Positions 33,466-43,257 of a DNA stretch of 64,000 nt are shown one piece after another (within the stretch, counting starts at the first letter, position 1; each line of letters opens with the position of its first letter). Below the pieces are notes generated by a model. That model was given only the letters and a program-made list of their open reading frames with translations, had not been told where the DNA came from and ran no database searches. The position numbers were made by a program, and so were the translations under genes. This DNA is from Kitasatospora acidiphila (GTDB lineage Bacteria; Actinomycetota; Actinomycetes; Streptomycetales; Streptomycetaceae), in the NCBI RefSeq assembly GCF_006636205.1, contig NZ_VIGB01000003.1, positions 4,144,501 to 4,208,500 on the forward strand. Direction: 5' to 3'.

Positions 33466-33911
33466 GTCTGCGTGACACCGTCTGGGCGTAGCGCCACGCC
33501 TGCTTGCGCCGGAAGGACGGTGAGCCGGGTGTCTAGGCCTTCTTCGCACGGCTCGAAAGTCGTGCTCGCGTATGGCCGCTGGCTGTCACCGCGTGGGACA
33601 GCATGGCGGTATCGGTTCGAAGGGAAGTCACAGCCGCAGGGCGCCAACCTGACCTTGCGACAGCTGTCACGCCACAACAGTCGGTGCGCACCGGAGTCAC
33701 CGACGGTGCCCTCGCGGGGTTACCGGGCCAGGCCCGGTGCCACCAGTCCACCGTCCGCTCGGAGGCTGGCGACTCGCTGAAGCGGGCCGGGGGCGTTGTC
33801 GTGGACCCCGGTGCGGGACAGTTCGCGGTAGCTGGCGAACTTCGCCGCTAATGGGTCGGGCACCGGGCCGCCAGGTCCACCTCCACCGCCAGGAGCTCAC
33901 GAACCTGGCGG
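33466..33911. other. No gene seen
   Basis: 446 bp between integrase 1 and the gene ending at 33912. Only short frames without start signals; nothing recognised. Confidence 0.5.
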
Positions 33912-34367
33912 TCAACCCACTCGGACCTCGGCATTGGGTTGCATGGGCTTAGGCAGTGTCGAGCAGGGGATTGACGACAGGCGGCTGGTGAACGTCGTGC
34001 TGGCTGGTTCGATGATGTCCTGGTAACAGAGCCTGACAAGGGCTGGACTCCAGCCCGGTGGGTCCGCGTACGTCTGAGTGGACATGAAGCCGACGGTAAC
34101 TGACGCACCGTCGGAGAAAGCACTGACGTAGCTGACTGGTGTCCCTCGCGCGAGGTCGTCGAGCGATCTCGCCGTCAGCGGCCCGGCGGCGAGTGCCGGA
34201 ACGAGTTTGACGCTGAAGGCGCGAGCGCCGTCCACGGCCGCTGTGGTCGCAGACTTTCGGTTGTGGTCGGCTGTCGTGCGCTCCCGGTAGAGCTGAGTGC
34301 CAGCTATAGCTACGAAGATCAGGAGGGCGGCGGAGAGTGTCAGACAGGAGATCCGAAGGGCTTTCAC
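33912..34367 (-). CDS. Membrane-anchored or secreted hypothetical protein
   Basis: A 151-residue protein. The N-terminal hydrophobic segment (LRISCLTLSAALLIFVAIAG, about residues 4-23) is a signal anchor. A polar extracytoplasmic domain follows (TTAAVDGARAFSVKLVPALA, SYVSAFSDGASVTVGFMSTQ), with two Cys residues. The GTG at 34367 has GGAGAGGAAGCAA upstream. It follows the 1354-residue secreted protein with a 77-nt gap on the same strand, so it may be co-transcribed. I do not recognise the domain. Confidence 0.62.
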   Translation of the reverse strand: MKALRISCLTLSAALLIFVAIAGTQLYRERTTADHNRKSATTAAVDGARAFSVKLVPALAAGPLTARSLDDLARGTPVSYVSAFSDGASVTVGFMSTQTYADPPGWSPALVRLCYQDIIEPASTTFTSRLSSIPCSTLPKPMQPNAEVRVG

Positions 34368-34444
34368 TTGCTTCCTCTCCTCCGGGCCGGGACCCACAGG
34401 GGCCCCGGCCCGGAGGGCACGTTGTGCGGAGCTGGGCTACTCAG

Positions 34445-37400
34445 CTAATACCCTGCGGCCGCCAGCGCGTTCTGCAACGCCTTGGCGTACAGCCTGGTGC
34501 CGGTGTTGTTCGGGTGGTAGCTCTCCATACTGGGACAGGGCAGGACGCTGCCGGGGCAGGAGAAGTCAGCGCCGGACGTGGTAGACGGGGCCGCGACCAG
34601 GTCGTTGATGCCGGCTCCGGTGTCGCAGATCCGTGCGTTGGCGAATTCCGTGTTCGGCCAGTAGAAGGTGACCGGGGTTCCGTCGGCCTGGGCGGCCGCA
34701 GCTGCCTGCTGCTGGGTGTCGCGCATGAGATCGGAGTACCCGTTCAGCTGGCCAGCAGGTGCGGGCCGCATCACGCTGCAGCTCAGGCCGACCAACGGCT
34801 GGTCGAAGATTTCCGGATAGCCCAACAAGACGATCTTCGCGTGCGGCGCCTTGGCCTTGATGGCCTCCAGCAGTTGTTGAAGGGGCTGCTGGATAGCGGT
34901 GATGCCGCTTTTGACCTTGGAATCGTCGGGGCAGCCGAGCTCGGCGCAAGCCTGGATGACATTGCTGAACCCCGCGTCGTTGCCACCGGCCGTCAGCTCG
35001 ACCAAGGTCGTGTTCGCGTCCAGGAAACCCGCGGTCAACTGTGGTACCTCATGGTGCTGGCCGATCACCCCCCAACCCCGTGCGCTGGGGAATTTGCTGT
35101 CCGCCGCCCCTGCGCTGCCGACGTTGTAGGTGAAGGCACCGGAGCACGCTGTGGAGTGGTAGTCGAGGCTGTTGTCGTTGCTGTCGGCCAGGGTGCCGAT
35201 GGTGGCGGACCGGCCCGGCAGGGTGGTGAGCCTGATCAAGGAATTCTGGCTGCGACGGCAAGCGTCCCAGCTGCGGCCGGGTGACGTTTGGGTGTTCAGA
35301 TTGGCATAGGGACCGACGTCGGTGCCGTCGAGGTACGGTTGGGCGCCCTCGCCGGAGGAGTAGGAGTCTCCCATCTGGACGACGAAGTCCTTGGGCTTGT
35401 TGGGCAGCGGCTGGAACGCAGTGGCGTCCCATGCAATATCCTCGCCGCCCGCTCCGATGCCGTCCTGGGTGTAGTTGGACAGTTCTACCCCCTGGATGTC
35501 GCTGCCGGCAACGAAGTTGAACACCCCAAGGCTCACCCAGCGGTTGCTGCTGGAGTAGACGTCGAGGGTCCGATTTTCGGTCGTGCCGTCTCCCAGGTGG
35601 ATGGTGTAGATCGCCTGCTGGGTCTGCGAACCACTGTCGGGAAGGTGGACGAAAACCCTGGTCCAGGCGTTGATCGGCCGGTTCAACTGCCAGGTCCCGG
35701 TGATTGCCATGGGCCCGGTGGGGCGCGGCGGGTCCACGGACAGGTCGCTGGCGGTGGTCTGGACGAACGAAGGGTTGGGGTTCGTGGAGTTCGGGTCGGG
35801 GTCCTGCCAACCGCGGGTATGGGTGTACCAGAAATGGTCGTCGAAACCACCGCCGATCTGATGAAGATCGGCCTTGGCTTCGTAGTTGCCGTTCGTGTCA
35901 GGCTGGAAGTTGAAACTGAGTGTGCCGGCGTCGGTCCAGCTGACGGTGCACCCCGGACGCAACGGTGGTGTTGCGCCGGAGACGGAGTCGATGATCAGGG
36001 AACCGGCGGGCGGGGTGTCACCGCCGCTGCCGACGGCGCGGCAGTCGGGTGCTCCGGTGGCACCGTTGCCGGGCTCTGTGCGCAGGGTCTTGTAGGTGAG
36101 CGTCTCGTGGCCGCAGGTGCCCGTGCTGCAGTCCTTCCACGTGGCCGTACTGTGCCACCAGTAGGGGGTGTCGCAACTCGGGTCGCCGACGTGATTGAGT
36201 TCGCATCCCGGCGGTGCCATGACGTCGCAGTTGTTGGCGGCGTTGCAGAAGGTGTCCAGGCTCGGCTTGATCAGCGTCCGATCGCCGCTGGTGAGCCACC
36301 ACGCAGCAGCATAGCCAGCGGTGCTTCCGTGGTTGAGGTTGCCGTTATCGTCGTAGGAGCGGCCGGTGTCGATGGGCCAGGCCGCCCAGCCCATGACCTT
36401 CTCCTCGTAGGGCCAGTTCTGCGGATGCGCGGCGTCGGCGTAGTGGTTGCCATCGAGAAAGGGGGTACGGGTGGGCGGGTAGATGGGGTTGGCCGGGTTG
36501 TTGAGATAGCCCAGCCCCCATGGTGCACTCGGGTTGCCGGGTTGGTACTCGTTGAAGCCGGCGTTGTAGGCCCAGACTGCGGCGAACCAGTTCTCGATGA
36601 CGGACGGGTCGTTGTTGTTGATCTTGACGGATCCCAGCGGGTCCTGCAGTTCATTCCACTTGTTGGCCAGGGTCTGGGCCGCGACCGCGATATTGGAGGT
36701 GTAGTCGAGGGCGACAGCCTTCTGCCAGTTCGCGGGCCACACCACGTCGCCGGGACGGAGCTGGTTGGGACCGTGCATGCCATCGGTCTGCTGGCCGATG
36801 CCGTAACCGCAGTCGACCTTCGTCCAGTCGATCAGCCAAGGATCGGGGGCGTTGGAACTGGTCGGCAGGCCGTAGAAGTTGCCGGTTAGGGGGTTGCTGA
36901 ACTGGCCGGGAATGGCTCCGCCTTCGGCCTGCCAGAGGTTCGACTCCTGAGCAAGGACGCCGAGCAGAACCTGGGCGGGGATGCGACCGCCGCCGGAGAG
37001 AGCGGGCAGTGGGAACATGCCCTGGGGGTCGACGGTGCCCAGACCTTCGAGCGTGCGCCAGCCCCCCTGGCGAACCCAGCTGCTGGTGAGGTCGCCGCGG
37101 ATCGCCATGTCCGCGGCCCACTCGACCTGCCCGCCGGTGGGCTGGTATGCCTGCTGGGTGGGGTCGTTGCGGGGGATGGAGCAGCCTCGGTCGTCGTCGA
37201 TGGTCGAGGTGGCGCTGCCGGCGGCCGAGGACGTAGTGGTGCTGCCGGCTTTCGCGTTCGGCGCGGCCTTGCCGCCAGTGGCCTGCGTTCCTTGCGCATT
37301 GGCCAATGCGGGTGATGTGAGCTGTCCGGAGCTACTGGCCGGACTGTCCGCGGTCAAGCTGAAGGTGAGCTTCTTGCCGGTGGCCGGCACCTCGGTGTCG

Positions 37401-38509
37401 ATCTGCACCGGCCCTCGGACGCCATCGACTGGCGGGTCGAGTGGGTTGCTCGCCATGGCTCTGACGCGGGCGGAGGTTGCCTGGTCGATGACGAGCGCGC
37501 CCTCGGTGGAGACCTGGACATCAGAGCCAACGCCAAGGCGCTTCACCACTGTGGGCAGGGCGGATACGGCGTCCGGGCGGCCGGTGAGGAAGACCGTGCC
37601 CCCGCCGCCCGCCGTGAGGTTGAGGCTGCCGAGCTTGCCGTGGGCGAGTTCGACAACTCTGTTCTGGGACAAGCGCTTTGCGGTGCTCGTCGTACCGTCG
37701 GTGTCCATGTAGGTGATGCCGCCTTCGGCGTCCGGGTGGATGGAGAAGGCTGGACGGCTGGTAGTGGCCAGGATCTGGCTGTTGCCGGCATTGTCGATGC
37801 GCTCGAGGTGGGCGCCGGCTGCGGCGACCACGCCGCCCTTCACCGGTACGGCCGAGGTGAGCTGGCCCGGCACCGTAGTTGCCGTCAGCTGCTTGCCATT
37901 CGAAGCATCGAACCTCAGCAGCCTCGTCTGGCCCAGATCCGTGTCACCGCCCTGAGTGAAGACCACATCCTCCCCCGCGCCGCAGCCGGGGTTGAAGTAG
38001 GCCAGGGACACCTGGGCAGGCAGCTTGGTGACAGCCCCGGTCTCCGGGTCGACTATCGCCGCGAACGCACCTCGTTGCATCAGGTCGGGCGTGTTGGTGA
38101 ACCCTCGTGGGGCGTACACGACTGCTGCTCGCTTGCCGGATGCGGTCACGCACGCGTTGCCGATCCACAGGTCGGCCGCGATCGGTTCGGAGAGGGTGGC
38201 CACGGTGCGCCATTGGTAGGACTGCCCGCTGTCCGCGACCAGGACGTGGAGCCCTGTCTGGTCGCCGCTGGTTGTTACCGCGCGGTCGCCGGAGGACTTC
38301 CAGCCCTTGGGCAGTGACGAATCCGGATCGGTGACCTTGGAGGATCCGGATGGGGCTCCCTGCTGACCGCTGGTCCCTCCTGATGGTTGCGCTGTTGTCG
38401 TCTGGCTCACCGGCACGGCATAAGCCGCACTCGGCAGACCGATTGCCAGACCCGGCAGGAGAGCAAATACAGCTGCCAGAAACGTACTTCGTCGCTTGCG
38501 TCGCATCAA
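34445..38509 (-). CDS. Giant secreted protein: transglycosylase-like plus SGNH hydrolase domains
   Basis: 1354 residues with a signal peptide (LAAVFALLPGLAIGLPSAAY, cleavage near AYA). Residues about 60-400 form a repeat-rich, propeller-like region. Residues about 450-720 look like a lytic-transglycosylase fold: the candidate acid E522 is in VLLGVLAQESNLW, with GYGIGQQTDGM at about 570 and a VWAYNAGFNEY segment. Residues about 860-1035 form a beta-sandwich (golvesin or carbohydrate-binding-like, IYTIHLGDGTTENRTLDVYS). Residues about 1040-1354 are an SGNH hydrolase with GDSYSSGEG (Ser about 1047), GGNDAGF and SYHPNNTG (His about 1331). The call is wall-active enzyme; the substrates are not proven. 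Confidence 0.82.
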   Translation of the reverse strand: MMRRKRRSTFLAAVFALLPGLAIGLPSAAYAVPVSQTTTAQPSGGTSGQQGAPSGSSKVTDPDSSLPKGWKSSGDRAVTTSGDQTGLHVLVADSGQSYQWRTVATLSEPIAADLWIGNACVTASGKRAAVVYAPRGFTNTPDLMQRGAFAAIVDPETGAVTKLPAQVSLAYFNPGCGAGEDVVFTQGGDTDLGQTRLLRFDASNGKQLTATTVPGQLTSAVPVKGGVVAAAGAHLERIDNAGNSQILATTSRPAFSIHPDAEGGITYMDTDGTTSTAKRLSQNRVVELAHGKLGSLNLTAGGGGTVFLTGRPDAVSALPTVVKRLGVGSDVQVSTEGALVIDQATSARVRAMASNPLDPPVDGVRGPVQIDTEVPATGKKLTFSLTADSPASSSGQLTSPALANAQGTQATGGKAAPNAKAGSTTTSSAAGSATSTIDDDRGCSIPRNDPTQQAYQPTGGQVEWAADMAIRGDLTSSWVRQGGWRTLEGLGTVDPQGMFPLPALSGGGRIPAQVLLGVLAQESNLWQAEGGAIPGQFSNPLTGNFYGLPTSSNAPDPWLIDWTKVDCGYGIGQQTDGMHGPNQLRPGDVVWPANWQKAVALDYTSNIAVAAQTLANKWNELQDPLGSVKINNNDPSVIENWFAAVWAYNAGFNEYQPGNPSAPWGLGYLNNPANPIYPPTRTPFLDGNHYADAAHPQNWPYEEKVMGWAAWPIDTGRSYDDNGNLNHGSTAGYAAAWWLTSGDRTLIKPSLDTFCNAANNCDVMAPPGCELNHVGDPSCDTPYWWHSTATWKDCSTGTCGHETLTYKTLRTEPGNGATGAPDCRAVGSGGDTPPAGSLIIDSVSGATPPLRPGCTVSWTDAGTLSFNFQPDTNGNYEAKADLHQIGGGFDDHFWYTHTRGWQDPDPNSTNPNPSFVQTTASDLSVDPPRPTGPMAITGTWQLNRPINAWTRVFVHLPDSGSQTQQAIYTIHLGDGTTENRTLDVYSSSNRWVSLGVFNFVAGSDIQGVELSNYTQDGIGAGGEDIAWDATAFQPLPNKPKDFVVQMGDSYSSGEGAQPYLDGTDVGPYANLNTQTSPGRSWDACRRSQNSLIRLTTLPGRSATIGTLADSNDNSLDYHSTACSGAFTYNVGSAGAADSKFPSARGWGVIGQHHEVPQLTAGFLDANTTLVELTAGGNDAGFSNVIQACAELGCPDDSKVKSGITAIQQPLQQLLEAIKAKAPHAKIVLLGYPEIFDQPLVGLSCSVMRPAPAGQLNGYSDLMRDTQQQAAAAAQADGTPVTFYWPNTEFANARICDTGAGINDLVAAPSTTSGADFSCPGSVLPCPSMESYHPNNTGTRLYAKALQNALAAAGY

Positions 38510-39332
38510 TTCCCCTCGAATCCATCTCAGTCAGTGGAACCGCCGAGGAGAAGGGACACGAGGACGCGCGCAGTCACGCCACTCCACGACCCGCCAAGCG
38601 GACGTGAACCTTTGGTCGAGATCAGACCCTCGCCCTGCCAGAGCGGATTCGTGCATAAGTCCCGGCAGGTACTCGTGAGTTGCATCCATTCCTGGTGATC
38701 GGTCGTCACTCAGTCGCGCCTGCACGCGATTGAACCGCAGACGAGACGCCTGAAGGCATCACCATCAGAAGTCAGCCCGGGCCGGCCAACTGCTTGACGT
38801 AACGATTCATCAGCGACGAACCAGCTACCGGAGCAGGCTTGACTGGGCGTCAGGTAGAGCGGACGTGCCCTTGGTCTCCACGGTGCGTGCAACACCAAGC
38901 TAGGCGATGGTTCGCGCTCGACGCTACCGTTTTCTCTGAAATGGCCTCTGGCCAGGGCCAGTTGCCCCCTGTGAACCGCTTCGGCGCGCGGCGCACCGGG
39001 CTGCCATGTCGGACATGAACCGTGCGGACCGGGAAGAGGCTGCTACGCCCTAGAGTGCCCGCTTTCCGTAGCGACAGCTTGACACTCCGTGTTGGCTGTG
39101 ATGAGAATCCGTCATAGCCGGGCCTGTGGTCCCGGCGGGGGGCGGGAGTCGGGGGGCTTTCCGCAGCAGCTCGGGAGAAATGCTGCACATGCCGCATCCA
39201 GGGGCGTTTCCTTCCGGCTTCAGCAACCAGCACTTCCTGCCAGTTCGTATCAGGAGTCGTGAGCCCTGGCCAATGGTCCACGCACCGTGGCTTGGCCGAC
39301 TGCTCACGCAGCGATCATTAGAACGGGGTGCT
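38510..39332. other. Divergent intergenic region, no gene seen
   Basis: 823 bp between the divergent genes at 38509 and 39333. It should hold both promoters, but I could not assign clear -35/-10 pairs. Short frames here are not convincing. Confidence 0.5.
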
Positions 39333-39848
39333 ATGAAGATCACGCTTCGCGCTTCGCGAGCACTGGGGCTGTTCGCCGCAGCTGTCGGATTGGTTGGCCC
39401 GCTGGCGATGTCCACGCCTGCGAGTGCCGCAACGGTCAACAACTACGTGTCAAACAACTGCAATACGGCCAACACGGCGGACTGCTGGAACGGCGTCAGC
39501 GTCCTGTACGTCTTCTACAGCCAGGTGGACGCAAACGGATACACCGGCAGTGCCCGGTCGGACTTCTATGGTGATGTGTCCAACTACAGCTACGACGTCA
39601 GTACTTCCGAGGGTACAAACACCTACTGGAACTACCGGTTCGGCAACGGAGGCAGTGGCGACGGTCAGCCTGTAAGGAACGACGCAGCCTCGGCGCTGGC
39701 CTGTGGATCGACGACGAACTACAGGGTGTACTACAGCACTGGGTACCAGGGAAGTTCCCAGTACATCAGCGGCGACTGGGGCTGCAACAACGGCGTCAAC
39801 CTGGAGTCGTGGCTGAGGAACGAGAACGCCTCCCAGCACTGGAGCTGA
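39333..39848 (+). CDS. Secreted hypothetical protein
   Basis: A 171-residue exported protein. The signal peptide is MKITLRASRALGLFAAAVGL followed by VGPLAMSTPASAA. The mature part is rich in Tyr, Ser, Asn and Gly (NNYVSNNCNTANTADCWNGV, YRFGNGGSGDGQPVRNDAAS), with four Cys residues that could form two disulfides. It resembles small secreted beta-rich proteins, but I cannot name a family. The ATG at 39333 follows AACGGGGTGCT. It lies directly upstream of the export operon and is a candidate cargo. Confidence 0.72.
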   Translation: MKITLRASRALGLFAAAVGLVGPLAMSTPASAATVNNYVSNNCNTANTADCWNGVSVLYVFYSQVDANGYTGSARSDFYGDVSNYSYDVSTSEGTNTYWNYRFGNGGSGDGQPVRNDAASALACGSTTNYRVYYSTGYQGSSQYISGDWGCNNGVNLESWLRNENASQHWS

Positions 39849-39954
39849 CCTGAGCGCTCGACGCTGCCCGCCGCGCGTGTGCGCCTGGCCGGCAGCGTCG
39901 AGCTTCTCCGAAATTCCGGCCAACAGCATCGCATTTTCGAGGAAAGACAGCATC

Positions 39955-40946
39955 GTGACTGGTCGAACAGGACCTCAGCAAGAGCAGCTCGCCACGATGA
40001 GGCTGCTCACTCCGCTGCTCATCAGCCTCGCACTCCTCGTACTCAGCGCTTGCTCCAGCGCAGCGGGTAGTAAGGCGCCGAGCGCGGCCGGGTCGGGCAC
40101 GGCACCGGCCAGCGGGGGGCCTTCTGGGACAGCAGCCGCCTTGCCGCCGGCGGTCCCGCAAAGCGGCCTCGCCAAAGGGCTCTCGCTCCCGCTGTCCGCC
40201 TACATGGAAACAGCCCTGAATCGAGAACAATCGAAGATGCGGTCCGGCACCTGGAGCACGACTGTATGGCCCGGTTCGGATTCTCATTCGACCCGCCTGC
40301 GGCTGCCGGGGCTGCACCCAGCTACGACGACACCAATATGTCTCGCCGTTACGGGATCACCGACCACGACCTAGCTGCGAAGTTCGGATACGGTCTCGGA
40401 GACGAAGCCTCCGGCCCACCGTCGACGCCCCGGATGAGTGATGCCGAAATCGCGGTGTTCAGCGGTCACGTGGCGCTGAAACCAGGCGCTGCGGTTGCCC
40501 TCACCGCTGCCAACGGTATGCCCATCCCCAAGGACGGCTGCCAGGGTGAGTCCCTCAGCAAGGTTGGCGGCAGGCTTGACACCAGCCTTCCGTCTCACCT
40601 GAACGTCGAGAGCCTGAACCGCTCCCAGGCCGACCGGGCGGTGCAAGAGGCCCTGCACCAGTGGTCAACGTGCATGGCCCAGAAGGGTTTCACCGTCGAC
40701 CTGCCATTCAACGCTGCCAACCTCGCTCCCCGCACAGGTAGCGCACAGGGCCCGAGCTCGGCCGAGATCACGGTCGCGCTGGACGACATCGACTGCAAGG
40801 CGAAGACCAATCTCGTCACCACATGGTTCAAAGCCGAGTCGGGAATCCAGCAGCAACTGGTTGAGAGCAATCAGTTGGCGCTGAGCGAGGAGCGGCAGAA
40901 GATCACCGATGCGGTCAAGGCCGCAGCAGCAGTCGTGGGCCGTTGA
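39955..40946 (+). pseudogene. Lipoprotein, first gene of the export operon, frameshifted
   Basis: The N-terminus has a lipoprotein signal (LLTPLLISLALLVLSACSSA, lipobox LSAC). A Ser/Ala/Pro linker and a conserved-looking region follow (LSAYMETALNREQSKMRSG). One base is missing near 40248, and the continuation LEHDCMARFGFSFDPPAAAG, then ALHQWSTCMAQKGFTVDLPF, is in another frame to 40946. The 992-nt length fits one lost base. The GTG at 39955 has GAGGAAAG upstream; an ATG at 39997 is the alternative. Its stop overlaps the MFP start. Probably a surface accessory of the exporter. Confidence 0.72.
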
Positions 40947-42526
40947 ACGAAAGCCAGGCGCCGAGTGGAGCGGAAACGAGCGCAGTGACAGAGACGGAAC
41001 AGCCAGATCCTCAAGGGGGCGAGGCGGGAGAGACAGCCGGCCGCAGGCTCGTGCGGCCTCGTCGTGCAATGGTGTTCGCGGCTGCCGCCGCCGCGCTGAT
41101 CTCCGCCGGCGGCCTGGTGGGCTCGACGTTCGTGCAGTCGCCTGCACAGGCTGCCGCCGACACTCGGGCGCCGAAGGCCAGCCTCATCACCGCGCCGGTA
41201 GTGTCGCAAGTGCTCACCAGCACTGTGGTATTGCGAGGGTCCTTCGCCGACGGCAAGACCGTGGCGGCCAGCCCCACCTCCGTCGCGTCCACTGCGGACA
41301 ACCCGGGCGGCTCGACCGCAATGGTCACTCAACTTTTCGTCAAAACTGGTGACCAGGTCAACGCAGGCAGTCCGCTGGTGGAGTACTCAGGACGACCAGT
41401 GTTCGCTCTCCCAGGCTCGATCCCCATGTACCGGGATCTCACTCCAGGCGAGTCCGGCCACGACGTCCAGCAGCTTCAGACAGCGCTCGCTAAACTCGGC
41501 CACAGTTCCAGCCCGGATCAGCCTGGGCTCTTCGGGTCCGGGACCAAGCATGCTGTCAGCGAGCTCTACAAGACGATGGGTTACCCCGTCCCGGTCACGG
41601 GCGCTGCTACGGCGAATGCCGTCAGGACCGCCCAGCAGGCGGTAGAACAGGCGCGGTCGGCCCTCAAGTCGGCAGAGCATCAGGGCACGACCGACCAGAG
41701 CGGTGGTACTCCCGCGCTCCCGAGCGGCTCCATCAGTCCAGCGTCCGCAGCCGGCACGCTCGGTTCTGCGAGCCCTTCACCCGGAGCAGCACCGCCTCCG
41801 CCGAAGGCAGTGGGCCCGGCCACGGATGTGACGGAGCCTCAGAAACAACTCGCCCAAGCCGAAGTTGCGTTGGCACAAGCAGAAGCGGTCGATGGTCCGA
41901 TGCTGCCCGCCTCCGAATGCGTATACGTGCCATCCCTGCCCGCACGCGTGGTTTCTCTCCCGCTCGCGGTCGGCGACAGCGTGAAGGGGCCCATAGTCAC
42001 TCTCGCACGTGGCGATATGGAGTTGACGGGCATGCTGGACCCATCCCAGGGCAGCCTGGTCAAGCCGGGGATGCCCGTGCAGATCACGGCCGAGGCGAAG
42101 GGACTGCAGGCCACCGGTACCGTTGACTCGGTCGGAAGTCTGGTCACCCCCGGAAACCAGCCTTCTTCGGGGACCCAGCCAACTTCCGGACAACCGACTG
42201 GAGATGTGCCGGTACCGGTCAACGGAGGTGCCGCCTACCTGCCCTTGGCGGTCAAGCCCGATCGCGCCTGGGACACCGCGTGGGCGGGCCAGGACGTCCG
42301 TATCACCATCACCGCCGCAACCACGTCCGACCCGGTCCTCGCCGTCCCCGAGGCAGCCATATCCGCCGGGGCCAACATGCACACCAGTGTCACTGCCGTC
42401 GGACCGGACGGCAGGCAGCATGGCATCGACGTGACAGTGGGTCCGTCCGCCGACGGCCTGGTCCAGGTGACACCCAGCAGCGGCGGGCATCTCGAGGCCG
42501 GCGATCGTGTGGTGGTCGGCCAATGA
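40943..42526 (+). CDS. Membrane-fusion/adaptor protein with peptidoglycan-binding domain
   Basis: A 527-residue adaptor of the MacA/HlyD-like type found with actinobacterial MacB-like exporters. One N-terminal transmembrane helix (AMVFAAAAAALISAGGLVGS) precedes a lipoyl-like half (GSTAMVTQLFVKTGDQVNAG), a peptidoglycan-binding-1 domain (LTPGESGHDVQQLQTALAKL, GTKHAVSELYKTMGYPVPV), a Ser/Pro linker, and beta-barrel parts (RVVSLPLAVGDSVKGPIVTL). The start is a TTG whose last two bases overlap the preceding stop; a GTG at 40985 is possible. Its stop overlaps the ATPase start (ATGA). Confidence 0.82.
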   Translation: MNESQAPSGAETSAVTETEQPDPQGGEAGETAGRRLVRPRRAMVFAAAAAALISAGGLVGSTFVQSPAQAAADTRAPKASLITAPVVSQVLTSTVVLRGSFADGKTVAASPTSVASTADNPGGSTAMVTQLFVKTGDQVNAGSPLVEYSGRPVFALPGSIPMYRDLTPGESGHDVQQLQTALAKLGHSSSPDQPGLFGSGTKHAVSELYKTMGYPVPVTGAATANAVRTAQQAVEQARSALKSAEHQGTTDQSGGTPALPSGSISPASAAGTLGSASPSPGAAPPPPKAVGPATDVTEPQKQLAQAEVALAQAEAVDGPMLPASECVYVPSLPARVVSLPLAVGDSVKGPIVTLARGDMELTGMLDPSQGSLVKPGMPVQITAEAKGLQATGTVDSVGSLVTPGNQPSSGTQPTSGQPTGDVPVPVNGGAAYLPLAVKPDRAWDTAWAGQDVRITITAATTSDPVLAVPEAAISAGANMHTSVTAVGPDGRQHGIDVTVGPSADGLVQVTPSSGGHLEAGDRVVVGQ

Positions 42527-43257
42527 CTATCTCTGACACGACTACACCGCCGCCCACGATTGAACTCTCCGGACTGACGAAGACATATCCCGGCAGCCCA
42601 CCCGTGTCTGCCCTGCACGCCACGGACCTGACAGTTGCTCATGGGGAGTACTTGGCCGTCACCGGGCCATCCGGTTCGGGGAAATCCACCCTGCTCAACC
42701 TCCTCGGCCTCTTGGATCGACCAACCTCGGGAACCTACCGCCTCTCCGGGCTCGACGTCGCCGCGCTGGACGATGCGGAGCGCACTGCACAGCGCGGCCG
42801 GAAGATCGGCTTCGTGTTCCAGGCGTTTCATCTACTGCCTCACCGCACCGCGGTGGAGAACGTGATGCTGGCGCAGCTCTATGTGACGGTACGACGCCGC
42901 GACCGGTACAGGGACGCTGCCGCGGTACTGCGGCGAGTCGGCCTTGGGCACCGGTTGGACGCGCTGCCGAACACGCTCTCCGGCGGTGAGCGTCAGCGAG
43001 TAGCCATCGCCCGTGCTCTGCTCAACAAACCCGAGCTTCTGCTCTGCGACGAGCCCACGGGCAACTTGGACTCGAGCACCGCCAATGCGGTGCTGGGCCT
43101 GATCGAAGACCTGAACACTGAAGGCGTCACGGTCATCGTCATCACCCATGACCAGGCGGTCGCTGCCCGCGCGAATCGTCAAATCAGCATCCTCGATGGC
43201 CGGCTGCGCTCAAACTGCTCGACCAGACCCCGGAACGGCGTCGAGGTGTCGCCGTGA
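42523..43257 (+). CDS. MacB-type ABC transporter ATPase
   Basis: A 244-residue ATPase of the MacB/LolD subgroup. Walker A is GPSGSGKST (about residue 47), the Q-loop FVFQAFHLLPHRTAVENV (about 97), the signature LSGGERQRVAIARAL (about 150), Walker B LLLCDEPTGNLDS (about 172), and switch His ITHDQA. It is coupled by overlapping stop/start codons to the MFP before it and the permease after it. It powers conformational change (mechanotransmission) rather than membrane-spanning transport in this family. Confidence 0.93.
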   Translation: MTISDTTTPPPTIELSGLTKTYPGSPPVSALHATDLTVAHGEYLAVTGPSGSGKSTLLNLLGLLDRPTSGTYRLSGLDVAALDDAERTAQRGRKIGFVFQAFHLLPHRTAVENVMLAQLYVTVRRRDRYRDAAAVLRRVGLGHRLDALPNTLSGGERQRVAIARALLNKPELLLCDEPTGNLDSSTANAVLGLIEDLNTEGVTVIVITHDQAVAARANRQISILDGRLRSNCSTRPRNGVEVSP

